Below, piece by piece: positions 10,459-21,789 of a stretch of 64,000 bases of DNA. The notes under the pieces were generated by a model. The model did no database searches. It was not told the origin of the DNA and saw only the letters and a list, made by a program, of their open reading frames with translations. This stretch comes from Malachius bipustulatus (Eukaryota; Arthropoda; Insecta; Coleoptera; Melyridae): assembly GCA_910589415.1 (NCBI GenBank), contig OU342639.1:15260268-15324267 (forward strand). The letters are read 5' to 3'. How positions within the stretch are numbered: position 1 is the stretch's first letter; each line of letters starts with the position of its first letter. Position numbers and translations under genes: made by a program.

Positions 10459-11827
10459 AAGAGTTCACAGAAAAAAGTCACAATATGTAACCGCTTACAG
10501 GAAAATGTTTACAATATACAACGAATTGCTCACTCACAAAACCCGCAGGAAATTGTTCACGAAGGCGCCCGGCTATGGTTTCACAGTTCGAAAAAATTTT
10601 TCAAAAGTCCACGTTGGGATAGCTTTAAAGTTCACGGAAAACCGTTCGCAAATCGCACCAGAAAATAGTTCGACACACAGCACAAACCTAAGTGGTTCTC
10701 ACAAAGTTTCCAGAAAGTTTTTCCCGCTGACGCAAGTAAACTTTATAGTCTTAAACTTTATAAATATGTAATGTCATAAACACACCAGTATAGTTCCAGA
10801 ATTTAACGGAAAAGTTTCACAAAACAACTAGGAATAAATGGTCCGAAATCGGCAAAAAGCAAACCACCGTCAACGGTTCACAAACACGTAACTAAACCGT
10901 TCGAAAAGCGGTTCGGAAATCAGTTAGAAAATCAGCAGAAAAGTCTCTACTTTCTCACGACAAGCAATCTCTACTTCGGGAGTTTAGGCTCTCTTCGTAG
11001 TTCGATTTCGACTAACTCTCCTTAATTTTTTCTCCCAGATTCCCGATTGTCTTCCTTAGACGTTCCTGCCCTTCATTTTTAAGCGTCGTCGCTTGCTATT
11101 GGTAGTTTCAGACTTAACTGCCCTTTTCTTCGGCCCCTTTTGTCGTTCTGAGCTCTGATTTGTAGATACTTTCTCTAGCTCTTTCTCATTGGCCGGTCTT
11201 GAGTTGTACAGGCGCCCTTCCTTCTAGCGGGTCTACGTGACGTTCTTTGCGTTCCCGGAGGTCCCTCTCAGACGTTCCGAACATATGTTTGTCATATTTT
11301 TCATCTCCGTATCAGTTATCCTGACACATTTTTCTTGTTCCCCATAATTGGCACTTGTCGTCCTCGAGTTTTCTGTCAGCTCTACTCGACAGATTTAGCA
11401 TCTTACACTCGATCATCTGGACAGGTACTTGTGAAACTACATCGTCCCATATTTGTTTATCGAACCCTTAGTCACAGATATTATTACAAAACTTGCCCTA
11501 AAGTGCCGTGAAGTGGACTTTTCAGGAATATTTCTCTTGGAATTAATCTCCCCATGTGTTGTTAGTGTTGCTTGAAATCTTTAAGCGCTGTTTTAATGGT
11601 TTTCATGTTTTAGGTTTCTTAGATTTTTATATTCATCACTGTCACGGGCTCGAAGTGCTGTACATGTTATTTCAAGAGGAAACGATTTCCTTCATCTACA
11701 TCTTGACTTATATCGTTACTAGGAAGACAGCTATGAGATAACTAATGGTGATCGGAAACTTATCGCTATGATTCTTTCTTATTTAGTAGTTTTGCTCGTT
11801 GATTGTAATGAAATTAATCGAAAAAAA
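10459..11827. other. No recognisable gene; loosely repetitive GTTCAC/GAAAA DNA
   Basis: From about 10430 to 10940 variants of GTTCAC and CAGAAAA/GGAAAA recur every 20-50 bases without a strict period. 10960-11300 is C/T-rich. No coding sequence or RNA gene is recognised. Confidence 0.5.
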
Positions 11828-11977
11828 TTAGCGGGTATTGTTTCGAACGGACCTGGGTCTGGGACGTTTCATTCCATACTCAATATTTTCAGTATTATCT
11901 ATAATTGATTCAGGGGCTGAAACTTCACCTTCATGACTAGTCTCTTCATTAAAATTTTCTAATTGAATTATTTTATC
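11828..11977 (-). CDS. Candidate terminal exon of an unidentified acidic protein
   Basis: A 50-codon block follows a good acceptor (GTTATTTTCAG ending at 11978) and runs in phase 0 to a TAA. It reads IIQLENFNEETSHEGEV ... ENIEYGMKRPRPR, acidic then basic. No upstream exon is identified. It may be a host gene end or part of a transposase. The call rests on the splice site and an open frame only. Confidence 0.25.
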   Translation of the reverse strand, partial: DKIIQLENFNEETSHEGEVSAPESIIDNTENIEYGMKRPRPRSVRNNTR

Positions 11978-12925
11978 CTGAAAATAACATCATTAAGAAT
12001 CATTGAAGAAAGATCATTAAATATAATTGTAATATTTTTCAAAATTGCAATTTAAAATCAGTATTTATCTGAAAATTATTAATTTACGTTTGTGCAATTG
12101 GCCCTAAGTCCGCTAACATTAAGATTTTGGTTTAACGATTCGTTCTTCATTTTATGGAGAATTATCAAGAGACTGGTGTCACTGCTACTGAGATATTCGT
12201 ATGTTATTTCAGCCTTCCTTTTACAATTGTAATTATTATTAATGTCATATTGGCATTAATATTGTTCTACCTAAGTAGCTAATAGTGTGATCCATCTAGT
12301 TTGAAATAGGGTAATAAGGGAGGAAGTTTAAAGCAAAATATGCCCTACATCCAACAACTAACAAAACAGAGAGAGGGAAAATTAGAGAGTTCAAGCATGG
12401 TCGATATAACTTTGGAACTGTATCTTTTCCAGTTGTAATTCAGAAAGTAGGTATAACTTGTAATAATTCGAATCTGATTAGTCTCAATAATTACATGTTA
12501 TACTTTCTGAATTACAGCTAGTCTGTAGTTTTTTTGAATTTGTGAATAAGAAAAGCAGAAATTTCAAAGCAGTCACTTTCTGGGACAGTGCTAGTGCTAC
12601 AAGTCTAGTGAAATCCAGAAAACTCTCTTCATATTTTTTTTTCAATTATTTGCTGGTTAAATCATTACAAGCCACCAAATAATCTCTTGACATTAACATC
12701 ATAATAGTAAATAAATATTTTACAAGGCTACTTAAAATAAAACTAATTACAAGCATTAAAAGTCATCACAATAGGAACTTTCAACAGTCCCAATTACTTA
12801 ATTATTAAAAAATTACACCATTTTAACCCAAAATAACGATCAGGCTAAGATTAAATTTAGAATAACACACGATTAATCACAGTAACAGGGACACTTTAAC
12901 TGACAAACAAATCTCCCATTACATT
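11978..12925. other. No gene; possible Gypsy-1 3' UTR/LTR plus a hairpin
   Basis: On the minus strand a short purine stretch (ATGGGAGA, about 12913-12920) follows the Gypsy-1 pol stop and could be a polypurine tract. The LTR would then start near 12910, but no second LTR copy is available to confirm it. A separate strong hairpin is at 12434-12516. Confidence 0.4.
12434..12516. repeat. Near-perfect 83-nt hairpin
   Basis: The left arm begins TGTAATTCAGAAAGTA and the right arm is its reverse complement (TACTTTCTGAATTACA, 12501-12516). Pairing continues inward with a 2-nt bulge and few mismatches to a loop of about 10 nt. The size and shape resemble a pre-miRNA or a minimal MITE remnant; no target duplication is seen. 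Confidence 0.6.
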
Positions 12926-15900
12926 TTATGCACTCAAGAGTATTAACACATTTCTATTTCTTTCCTGAAATGGTGTTACAATTATTGTAGAGTTAATATC
13001 ATCTTCAGCCATCTGATCTTGAACCTTATCACTATCACTAATATTATTTGCTATTAAACTAGTGTTAATTAAATTGTCAATCGGTTCCAGTCCAAGACAT
13101 CTATTTACATTTGATTTATTCTCGCATACCTTTTCTTCCCATGAAACTGATTTTTTAGCTCTTAAATCACTATTATCACTATTATTATTTCTTAGAATAA
13201 CCTTTTTTATAAATCTTTTATTGCGTACATATTCTTTACCATTTATTAATCTAAATTTGTACTTCCTGATGCCAACCTTAGCACTAACTTCTCCTGCCAG
13301 CCACTCTGAATTTGGGCGTAACTGAATGTACCTTTTAGTACCAGGTGTTAATGGTAGTAATGGTTTTACTCCATATCGTCTGTTATATTGTTTTTCCTAT
13401 TTCTCTTTATTTTCATTTAGAAATTTGTGATATTTGTTTTTATTTATAATTTTAGGATGTAAGTTACTCGGATGTATTGGTAAAATATTTCTAGTAGTTC
13501 GTGACATTAATACCTGTGCAGGCGAACAATTTCCGATTAATGGCGTATTTCTGTTTGTAACAGAGCCAAGTAGATATCATTGTGACTTTCTATAACTTTC
13601 TTAAATATTTGTTTGGCAGTCTGTACGCCCCTTTCGGCTAGTCCATTTGACTGAGCATACAACGGAGACGAAAATACATGACTGAAATTCCACTCGGTTT
13701 CAACTTGTTTAAACATTTCAGAAGTAAATTGTCCTGCACCATCAGAAATTAGTATCTGATGTATACCATGTCTTGCAAATATTGATTTAAGTGCTTGTAT
13801 AACGTTGTGACTCGTCATAGTATTATTTAATGATTCTACTTCAATAAATTTTGAATAATAGTCAATGAGTAACAAGTATTTTTTGTTCCTATATTCAAAG
13901 ATATCACACGCTATTTTATACCAGGGTAATTTAATAATTTGATGGATTTTAATGGTTCTCTTATTTGTGCGTTAGAATGCTTTAGGCAGATATGACAATT
14001 TTCAATCAGCTGTCTTATTTCATGGCTCATCGTTGGCCAAAATACAGACTCCTCCGCAAGTTTTAAGCATTTATTATAGCCTAAATGAGCATAATGAATT
14101 TTGTTTAATATATCTGTTCTCATTATCCTAGGTATTACCAATCTTTTGCCCTTAAAAATAATATTATTACTGATTGTCAATTCTGATTTATACCTACAAT
14201 ACTGTCGAACTTTATGAGATAATTTTTTACTATTGTTCGGCCATCCCTGAAGTATTACCCTTTTTAATTCTTGTAGTTCCTGATCCTGCTCAGTTTCTTT
14301 TTCAATTTCTTTCATCCTTTCATCTGAACTATTTATTTCTAAAACTACACACGAGACTTGAGCTTCTAATTCTCTATCTAACTCATTAATTTGATTTTCC
14401 TGTATATATGCTCTCGATAAACCGTCTGCTAAAATTAAATCTTTCCCTCGAGTAAACTTTAATTCATAATCATACTTCTGTAGCTGTATTAGCATCCTTT
14501 GTAGTCGTGCGGGTACTTTACTCTTTACAATTGACAACAATGGCTTATGATCGGTTTCAACAATCACTTTTCTAGCATATGCAAAATCGTGAAATTTGGT
14601 GAGGCCAAAGTATACCGCTAGCATTTCTTTTTCTATTTGTGCATAGTTTATTTGAGTCTGAGTTAGCGCCATGGAAGCATAGCTTACCGGCAGATTGTCC
14701 TGTAGCAACGCCGCTGCTATACCAGTTTGACTGGCATCTACAGAGATTACAGTCTCTTTATTTGCATCAAAGCTTTGAAGAACTGGCTTTTTAATTAGAT
14801 ATGATTTAATTCCTTCAAATACTCTTTGCTCATTCTCACCCCAATGAAAAATAATATCCTTCCTTAACAGTGCGGTCAACTGTTTTATTTCGCATGAGTA
14901 ATTTTTTATGTATTTGCTAACGTAATTTAAAATTCCTACCAGTCGTTGGACGTCTTTTTTACATTGTGGAGTCTTAAATTATTCTGTAATAGCTTTTATT
15001 CTATCTGGATTTATAGAAATACCCGTTTTACTAATTACATGACCCATGTATTTTACTTCAGGAACTCTGAACTCACATTTCTTCAGGTTAAATTTTATAC
15101 CTGCTTTAATTGCCGCTTAAATAACTTTTGTTAAAGCTTCATCATGTTCGTCCTGATTTTTACCGAAAACAATTAAATCATCAACAAAAACTTCAACATT
15201 TTCAAAATCAAAAATCGTTCGAAACCTGTTGGTGAAAACCTCTGGAGCGCACCTAAGACCATAAGGTAATCGTTTAAAATTATACCTTCCAAAAGGTGTT
15301 CCGAACGTACATATATTAGCGCTTTTTTCATCTAATGGTATCATGTAAAACCCACTCATTGCATCTAACTTACTAAAATACCTAGCTCCTGCCAACTTGC
15401 TAGCAATTTGCTCAAAAGTGTTCATATGCGTGTGTTCTCTTTTAATTGCATTGTTTAAATATATTGGGTCTAAACAGATTCTTAGTTTTCCATTAGGCTT
15501 CTTAACTAACACAAGAGGATTCACCCATTCACTTGGACCTTCTACTTTTTCAACAATTTTTTCTTTTTCTAATTCCTTAATCGTGTTTTTTAAAGGTTCC
15601 ATCAATGCAAATGGAATTCTTCTAATAGGCGAAGTTACTGGTGTATAATTTTCCACTAATTTCAACGTGTATTCTTTCTTTAAGCAACCTATTCCTTTAA
15701 ATAAATTAGGATATTTGTTTTCGATTTCTACTTTGACTGAATTTTCATAATAATTATTTACGTCAATTAATTTTACTACATTTAACTCTTTACACGTCTT
15801 TAACCCTAAAATGGCTTCTGTGTTTGTATCTACTATAAAAAATGAAATGTCATAAAAATCGTTCTTGAATTTACAAAGTAAATTACATTTTCCTAAAATA

Positions 15901-16154
15901 GGTAGAGGATCACCTGTATACGACACAAGTTTCATTTTACTTCGTTCAATTTCTTTCATTGACACACCCAATGTTTCAAATAAATTTACAGGAATAACAT
16001 TAGCCGCAGCTCCTGTGTCAATCTTAAATTTACAAGTTACATCCTTAATTATCAGACTGGCATTACAGGATTCGTCAGCATTAACTTTGACATCATTTAT
16101 TACATAATTATTATCGGAAGTACTACTTACATGATGTACTGTACCTATGAACAA
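12926..16154 (-). pseudogene. Gypsy-1 (Ty3/Gypsy LTR element) pol
   Basis: Pol of a Ty3/Gypsy element: protease (FKIDTGAAANVIP, about 16030), reverse transcriptase (RICLDPIYLN, YFSKLDAMSGFYMIPLDE, VEVFVDDLIVFG at 15170), RNase H (ISVDASQTGIAAALLQ, ETDHKPLLSIV), the H2C2 integrase knuckle (HLGYNKCL ... ENCHICLKH, about 13975-14085), and the integrase core (LLIDYYSKFIEVE, ISDGAGQFTSEMF, YAQSNGLAERGVQ; D and E present but the middle motif altered to DGAG). A C-terminal tail runs to 12926. In-frame stops lie near 15118, 14980 and 13398, with a frameshift near 13925. Upstream gag overlaps in another frame. Confidence 0.92.
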
Positions 16155-16186
16155 ATAATCATCTTTCTCATCTTCTGCAGTTAAAT

Positions 16187-17089
16187 TTACATTATAACCC
16201 TTTGTTTACTTAGCCTACATGCTATTGAGAGATGATTAAACTTTTTACACAGTGTGCATTGTTTACCATAGGCTGGACATTGTCTGGCTGCATGTTTTTG
16301 TTTACACCTGTAACAATTAAAAATATCAGAACTCCTTTCTACAGACTTACTTCTATAGCTTTTGTTTTGCGCTATTCTACTTCTGCTTGGGGTTCTAGAT
16401 CTTCCTTGTCTATCTCTCCAATAATTATTGTCTTCCTCTCTTGATGCTCTCTGATTGGCTGGTCCTTGCCTCACTCCTGGTTTCTTCCAATATGGCTGCT
16501 TTTCTGCATTCTTGCTGATGAGATTCACTTCTGGATCTGATGTAAAATGGCGACCATTGTTCACGTGCCCTATTTGCTTTTTCTGAGATCTCGCTTCTTC
16601 TATAACTGCACATTGTTTGATCGCTTCTTCCAATTTTAACCCATCATTTTGGAGCAATTTTTCTCTAATTTCATCATTACCGGTACCACATATCAGCATG
16701 CACAAAATCAGGTCATCTTTCAATTGATTAAATTCACATTTTTCTGCTCCTTTCTTGAGTTCCGTTATGAATTGTTCTGTGGTCATGTGATTTTGGCGAA
16801 TATTAAAAAATTTGAACCTATTGAATATAATATTCTGCCGTGGCTTGAAATATTGATCAAACTTGCCAATAATCACATCCAGCTTCTTCTTATCTTCAGT
16901 TTCAGTAAAGTTGAAAGTGCTATATATTTTCTGCAATCCTTTACCTCCAAAATGCAGTAGCTGTGCTATTTGAATCTCTTCACTTTTTTTCACTCTTACT
17001 TCAGTTGCAATCAAGTAGATTCGGAAGCTCTCGATCCACTCCGTCCATTGTTCCGTCGCTTTTCCATTGTCTACATCCAAAGGTAACAA
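16187..17089 (-). pseudogene. Gypsy-1 gag, 5'-truncated
   Basis: Gag packages element RNA. The frame stays open for 300 codons: a capsid part (WTEWIESFRIYLIATEV, FNRFKFFNIRQNHMTTEQF, DDLILCMLICGTGN) then a basic, Arg/Ser-rich part and two cysteine knuckles, CYRCKQKHAARQC and CTLCKKFNHLSIAC (16210-16310). The second knuckle spacing is typical of this Gypsy clade. The first codon of the open frame (17089) is TTG, not a start. The true start, 5' UTR and 5' LTR are missing because PIWI copy B is joined at 17090. Confidence 0.9.
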
Positions 17090-17348
17090 ACAAGGGTCTT
17101 TTTCTTAAATGCTGAATCTTTTCTATGTTTTGTTTTGGTAAGACACACAGCATTAACATTGAGTTTCCACTATTAATAGCAAAGTCTATCTTTTCAATAT
17201 AAGAACCTGCGCGATCATCATCAATGGGGAATGTCTTGTAGTGACTCAAGGACCACCACATTTCTGTTGCTGCTTTCTCTAGCATGATCATAAAATCTTG
17301 AAGCTGGCAATAAATATTCTTTGGGAAAACAAGAGTCATGCATTCCAT
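17090..17348 (-). pseudogene. PIWI-family pseudogene, copy B
   Basis: Encodes LVFPKNIYCQLQDFMIMLEK, EMWWSLSHYKTFPIDDDR and MLMLCVLPKQN, the linker-MID region of a PIWI protein. It matches copy C (18186-18410) over 225 bp without gaps and with few mismatches. It extends about 30 bp farther 5' in the protein than copy C, because copy C is cut there by a P-element junction. At its right end it passes directly into the Gypsy-1 gag frame. Too short to be functional. Confidence 0.75.
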
Positions 17349-17639
17349 TCTACGGACTCTTAATCAGACATACTTAAGCAATAATAGCAATATTTGTCCT
17401 TATTTAATTGAATGAAACACATTATATTTCTTTTTTGTTTGCTGATATTTGGTTACAATAATTCAATCATAAACTATTGTAAGAAAAGCAATTTATTAGA
17501 AAAGTTTTGTTATTGGTAATTGAAGCTAGACGACACTGTAAAGTTGATGGGTCAACTTGTCCGTCAACACTGTCAACATCTGCATACGATCTACAGGCAG
17601 ACACATTGTGTCCTCGATAAAATTGTAACTTTCAGGAGC
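17349..17639. other. No gene between PIWI copies B and C
   Basis: A/T-rich spacer of about 290 bp; no coding sequence or repeat recognised. Confidence 0.5.
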
Positions 17640-18410
17640 TATTTCAGGAACTTTCAGTTACCTGCCTCACGCATTGGGATACAATGACAAAATCATCGGT
17701 AGGGTAACAATATCATCGACAACCGTTGGTGGATAATTCTGGCCTCCCTGATCTTTTGAGAAATTCTTGTGGTGAAACATTGACAAAAGCCAGCTTAAGT
17801 TCTTCTTTGTTTTTGAATATTTCTTTGCTTCTTTTAAATTGACTTCGTGGGAACGAACATAGGGGATTTGCCCATCTCCCACTCTATCTCTGAACAAACA
17901 CAGAGATGCGATACGACAACTCTTTCTTATATTTTTGTTCAGTGACCATGATGTTATAGTAGCGTGTAATAACTTTATCTAACCTAGTGATGCTACCATT
18001 CTGGCAAAACTTTTCGACTTCCAGCAAACCCAACCACCATAAGTCTACACAGAGGCATATTGACTGGTCAAGGTGAACCATACACCTTGCATTTCAATTG
18101 TGTGGCCACCTTCGTAGTGATCGGCATCGCTCCTTTTGCAGTGAGATTCCTAGCACAGACAACCCGCGACGGGCAGCCTCGTTCTACAAGGGTCTTTTTC
18201 TTAAATCCTGAATCTTTTCTATGTTTTGTTTTGGTAAGACACACAGCATTAACATTGGGTTTCCACTATTAATAGCAAAGTCTATCTTTTCAATATAAGA
18301 ACCTGCGCGATCATCATCAATGGGGAATGTCTTGTAGTGACTCAAGGACCACCACATTTCTGTTGCTGCTTTCTCTAGCATGATCATAAAATCTTGAAGC
18401 TGGCAATAAA
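17640..18410 (-). pseudogene. PIWI-family pseudogene, copy C (MID-PIWI domains)
   Basis: The longest PIWI copy. Along the minus strand: MID (SYIEKIDFAINSG, MLMLCVLPKQN), RVVCARNLTAKGAMPI, TKVATQLKCKVYGSP, LMVVGF (the first catalytic Asp of the D-D-H triad is lost), VITRYYNIMVTEQKYKKEL, RDRVGDGQIPYVRSHEV (second Asp block, with YRDG changed to RDRV), VVDDIVTLP, and in a shifted frame DDFVIVSQCVRQ. This last block ends exactly at a splice donor (CAG/GTAACT, near 17660). The kept donor says the copy was made from DNA, not mRNA. Stops, frameshifts and about 30 missing residues before RDRVGDG make it inactive. Its 5' end is fused to a P transposase at 18411. Confidence 0.85.
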
Positions 18411-20267
18411 GGAAATAAGATGTACAATTTGTTGCATCGACATATTGCCATCAAGCAGCTGAGCTCTACATAAGTTTGAATAAAACTTTCTGCTGCTTTT
18501 AATAAATTAAAAACTGCCTGCGACGGTTTTTTAAGCCCCCCTAAATTGCAAAAATCTGTTAAAAGTGAATCAGATAATATGTAGTCATGATCCATTTCCA
18601 CTGAATATGTGGGCAAAATGAAATCTTTGCAATTTTCACATACTCCGTGTTTGGACAGAATAAATCGAACACAGCTTCCCGCAATATAATGGATATTGGT
18701 TCTTTCATCATTATTAAAATTATGATCCACTAGTACATCACTCTCTGTTTTATCTCCCTCCTTGTGATCCTTTGGAAGTGATGCGTAATCGAGCAAAAAA
18801 AAATCACTGTCAGTACAGTAGTTTGTACTGTTTATGTCCCAAATATACTGGCATAAACATTTTAATTTCACAGCTTTCCTCGACTCTAATGCAGAGGGTT
18901 TCATCCCACACTTTCTCCTAACTCTTGAAAAGATGTTTTCTAGTCCATCTTGACTTAATCGGGATCCTAAAAACGAGAAATGAAAATATAACAAATAAAT
19001 ATCTTACAAGTATCAAAAAATAAAAATACAGCGATCAATTCAATTAAAAATACAAGAAATCCTTACTTACCCAAAACAAATTTATAACCTCTATTAAAAC
19101 ATGATTCTGTAATTTTTATAGAAGATTTAGTTGTTAATATGCTGCCAGAGTTAAGTGGTTTCCATCCTTTATTGATGATGACTGTACCTTGAATAATATT
19201 TCCAAAATCATTAAAAAATTTCTCTTTTAAAGAAAATTTTTTTGACGTGACAGACGTACACCGTTTTCTTGACTTTATTAATTCAAACCACTTAACCAGA
19301 AGACGTATAAACCAAGCAGTTGACCTTGCTTCTTCTGGTGAAGTATTCTGAATGACTGCGGTCTCTAGAGCTCCAGCGGTTTTCACAGAAATTTCACAGC
19401 TTTTCCTACGTTCATTTTTGAAAATTGTGTAGGGTTCAAAATATCGGTGGATAAATGGTGCAAAGTGCGAAGATGGCCATCTTGATTTGATTCAATCTCA
19501 AATAAATCTCTAACAAATTTACCACTAACTACATTTGTGGGTAACTTTTCGGCAGCGACAATTTCACTAGGCAAAAAAATGTGCGATGAAAGCAAAGCAG
19601 ACTTCCAATTTTTTAAAAGATGAGGAACATCTGCCATGACATTTATGTCTTCACATGACATTTGAAAATTGCATTTTCTACTAGACTTGGACACTTTTAT
19701 GCCTAATTCGGCCCAAAGAGTTTATTGTTGCTACCCATGTCTGAAACAATTGACCTGACATGAAGACCGGCCTCGGTAACAGATTCGATTACTCCCGTAA
19801 TTAAATTCTTCGTGTCAGTTCTCGTTGTAGATGGATGGTCCTGTTACATGGAAAGCCACTATTTGCTTCCAGGAAGTATTCAAACCTCTGAGACCCACGA
19901 CAGTTGAATGATTACCCCTTTTCTGTGAATCACCCAAGGTAACTTGTCCTACAAATTTTTTTTCCAGATCTCCTGAAATTTCCATTTCATCTACCATTAG
20001 AGAGCAATCTTTTTCAAGAGTGTTCATTGATGATATTTTTGATTTCAATAATTCAATTATTGATTTTAGGATGCCAAAATCAACATCAACATGCTGGACT
20101 CTTTTATTGAGGGTTGAATATGCAGGCAAAGGATAACATGTCCCACGCAAATATGTATACCCATTTTTACCTAATACGAACCGCATTTTAAAGCCCATTA
20201 TCACGCTTTCCTTGCTCCATTTTGTGGTAAATTTTGGTCCGAGAAGTGCTTTTTTTTTGCTCGTCAC
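18411..20267 (-). pseudogene. P-type (THAP9-like) transposase, copy C, with intron
   Basis: Large part of a P-element-type transposase. From 20267 leftward: KWSKESVIMGFKMRFVLG, LMVDEMEISGD (first catalytic Asp region, about 20000), HVRSIVSDMGSNNKL, ADVPHLLKNWK (19630), the insertion domain, ARSTAWFIRLLVKWFELI, then GYKFVLG and, after an intron, RLSQDGLENIFSRVRRK (18900-18950) and the C-terminal part. A stop or frameshift interrupts near 19700-19830. The THAP DNA-binding domain and termini are absent. The 3' end is cut at 18410, where PIWI copy C begins. Confidence 0.88.
18967..19070 (-). other. Intron in P transposase
   Basis: 104 nt with donor GTAAGTAAG (from 19070) and acceptor CGTTTTTAG (ends 18967). 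Splicing joins FVLG to SRLSQDGLEN in phase, as the family alignment requires. P-type transposase genes normally contain introns. Confidence 0.8.
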
Positions 20268-20336
20268 TTGGGACTTACTACTTGCTCGGATTCAAGTAGC
20301 GCCTAGCTTTCAAATGCCAGGTACCCCACGTATATG

Positions 20337-20508
20337 GTGGGTTCTCTCAAAGGTAGATCGGGGTCTTTCCTTCTTGATCCCCCGGCGCCGTCCCTCGGAC
20401 GACGAGTTTACCGCCCCACTTATTCTGCAGTGGGTTCTCTCAAAGGGGAGACCGAACGGTGCCGGTTGATCACCCGGCACCGTCCCGTGGGACGACGAGT
20501 ATTCCGGT
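20337..20508. repeat. Diverged GC-rich tandem pair, ~93-bp period
   Basis: Both units start GTGGGTTCTCTCAAAGG and contain a G/C hairpin-forming stretch (CCGGCGCCG in one; GGTGCCGG with CCGGCACC in the other) followed by GACGACGAGT. The second unit has compensating changes that keep the hairpin, which hints at an RNA structure such as a retroelement 5' UTR. Confidence 0.6.
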
Positions 20509-20841
20509 AGGGGGGCACAGCATAAATGCCCCCTTGTGTGAGCCAAAAGGAGAACCCCTTGAACAGCAGGTTATGCTGACAATTGGGTTGATAGGATGTG
20601 TAAATTCAAATATCTCCTGAAAAGTGAGGGGGCTAGGCCTCACTGGGCCCTTAGCAGTTCGAGGTCTTGTAGCGTGGAGTGCTATTGAAGAGCCACGAGT
20701 GACTGCCTGTCTTCGTTGCCACGCCTTACACCACGATGAGGTGGGCCCACCCAGATCTCCGCAGAGGGGAACAACCAAACCGACAGATTGCAACAGTGTT
20801 AGTCACTTGTAGATCAATATACTTCTTTGCAACTGCACTAT

Positions 20842-20976
20842 TTGCTTATCTAACTGCTACTGGGTGTAGGCGATTTAACGATAATCGACACGTGATGGGT
20901 ATAATCCGCGGTTATCGACGCTTCTCTCAAGTAAGTTCATTAAGTTCCTGTCGCGTGTTTCCACTGGGGGCGGTAA
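20842..20976 (+). repeat. 135-bp direct repeat, first copy
   Basis: Begins TGCTTATCTAACTGCTACTG and ends GGGGGCGGTAA. It is almost identical to 21601-21735 (only a few mismatches). The pair encloses about 620 bp of GC-rich DNA, like terminal repeats of a miniature element, though no PBS or TSD is seen. Confidence 0.8.
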
Positions 20977-21600
20977 TCCTATTTCCTCTTCGGTTTCTGG
21001 AACTGATTGGCTGTAGCGCTTCGTGATAAGGAGCGGGTCGCCACCAGCCGCCGCTGTACCTTCAGTAACCCTCGGCAACTCGCTGGTACGCGCCACCCGT
21101 TTTACTATACCAGAGCACGCGATTGATTCTTGCGAGCCTCGAATCTCGTCCGCCTGGAGAACGGGAGGTAGCCGACTCCCTGGGCTCTCAATACAAGCCG
21201 CACAGACGAGACCTGCTAGTTAATACACGTCTCAATAAAACGTGAGCCTGACAAACTGAAAATAAAGAGAAATTAATTGCAGGTTCTCCGCTCAGAGCTC
21301 ATTACACTCTGGGCGATAGTTATGGGACTAGGATAGGCCGACTCAATGCATCGACCATTCCCCCTTAGTGCGCTCAGTACACGCACGTCGGTTGCCCGGT
21401 CCGGTCCTGTCCTGTCTCTGGGGGCTCACTACACCCACCAGAGAAATTAAACGCGCACCGGTCAGTACAGATTTCGTTACAACCTTTCAACTACATTATA
21501 CCGTGTGAACCATATGTTAACAAATAAATTCATTTTCTCACTTAATTGTAAAATTTAAAAAATGAAACGTGTATTTTTTATTAGTAAATGACATCCCTAT

Positions 21601-21735
21601 CTGCTTATTTAACTGCTACTGGGTGTAGGCGATTTAACGATAATCGACACGTGATGGGTATAATCCGCGGTTATCGACGCTTCTCTCCAGTAAGTTCATT
21701 AAGTTCCTGTCGCGTGTTTCCACTGGGGGCGGTAA
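21601..21735 (+). repeat. 135-bp direct repeat, second copy
   Basis: Second copy of the repeat at 20842-20976, in the same orientation, abutting the 3' end of the pogo-like transposase remnant. Confidence 0.8.
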
Positions 21736-21789
21736 CATCAGAAAAGAAAAAGTGGTAATGCATCTTTACGTTGTGGTCGAACGGTTGTT

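Larger units (their letters stand above)
20268..21789. other. GC-rich repeat island without a recognisable gene
   Basis: Unlike its A/T-rich neighbours, this 1.5 kb is GC-rich and holds a diverged tandem pair (20337-20508) and a 135-bp direct repeat (20842-20976 and 21601-21735). Open frames on both strands look like composition effects. It could be the 5' part of a non-LTR element or a small LTR-like unit. Confidence 0.45.

Noticed and set aside
16232..16960. Plus-strand ORFs across Gypsy-1 gag
   Set aside because: They are antisense to a clear gag with zinc knuckles; no family features of their own.
17001..17348. A genuine PIWI-gag fusion protein
   Set aside because: The frame does cross from PIWI copy B into the Gypsy DNA, but on the Gypsy side it is not the gag frame (it is shifted), so no real fusion is encoded.
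20470..21223. Several open frames on both strands of the GC-rich island
   Set aside because: Openness follows from low A/T (few stops); the frames overlap on both strands and show no motif.
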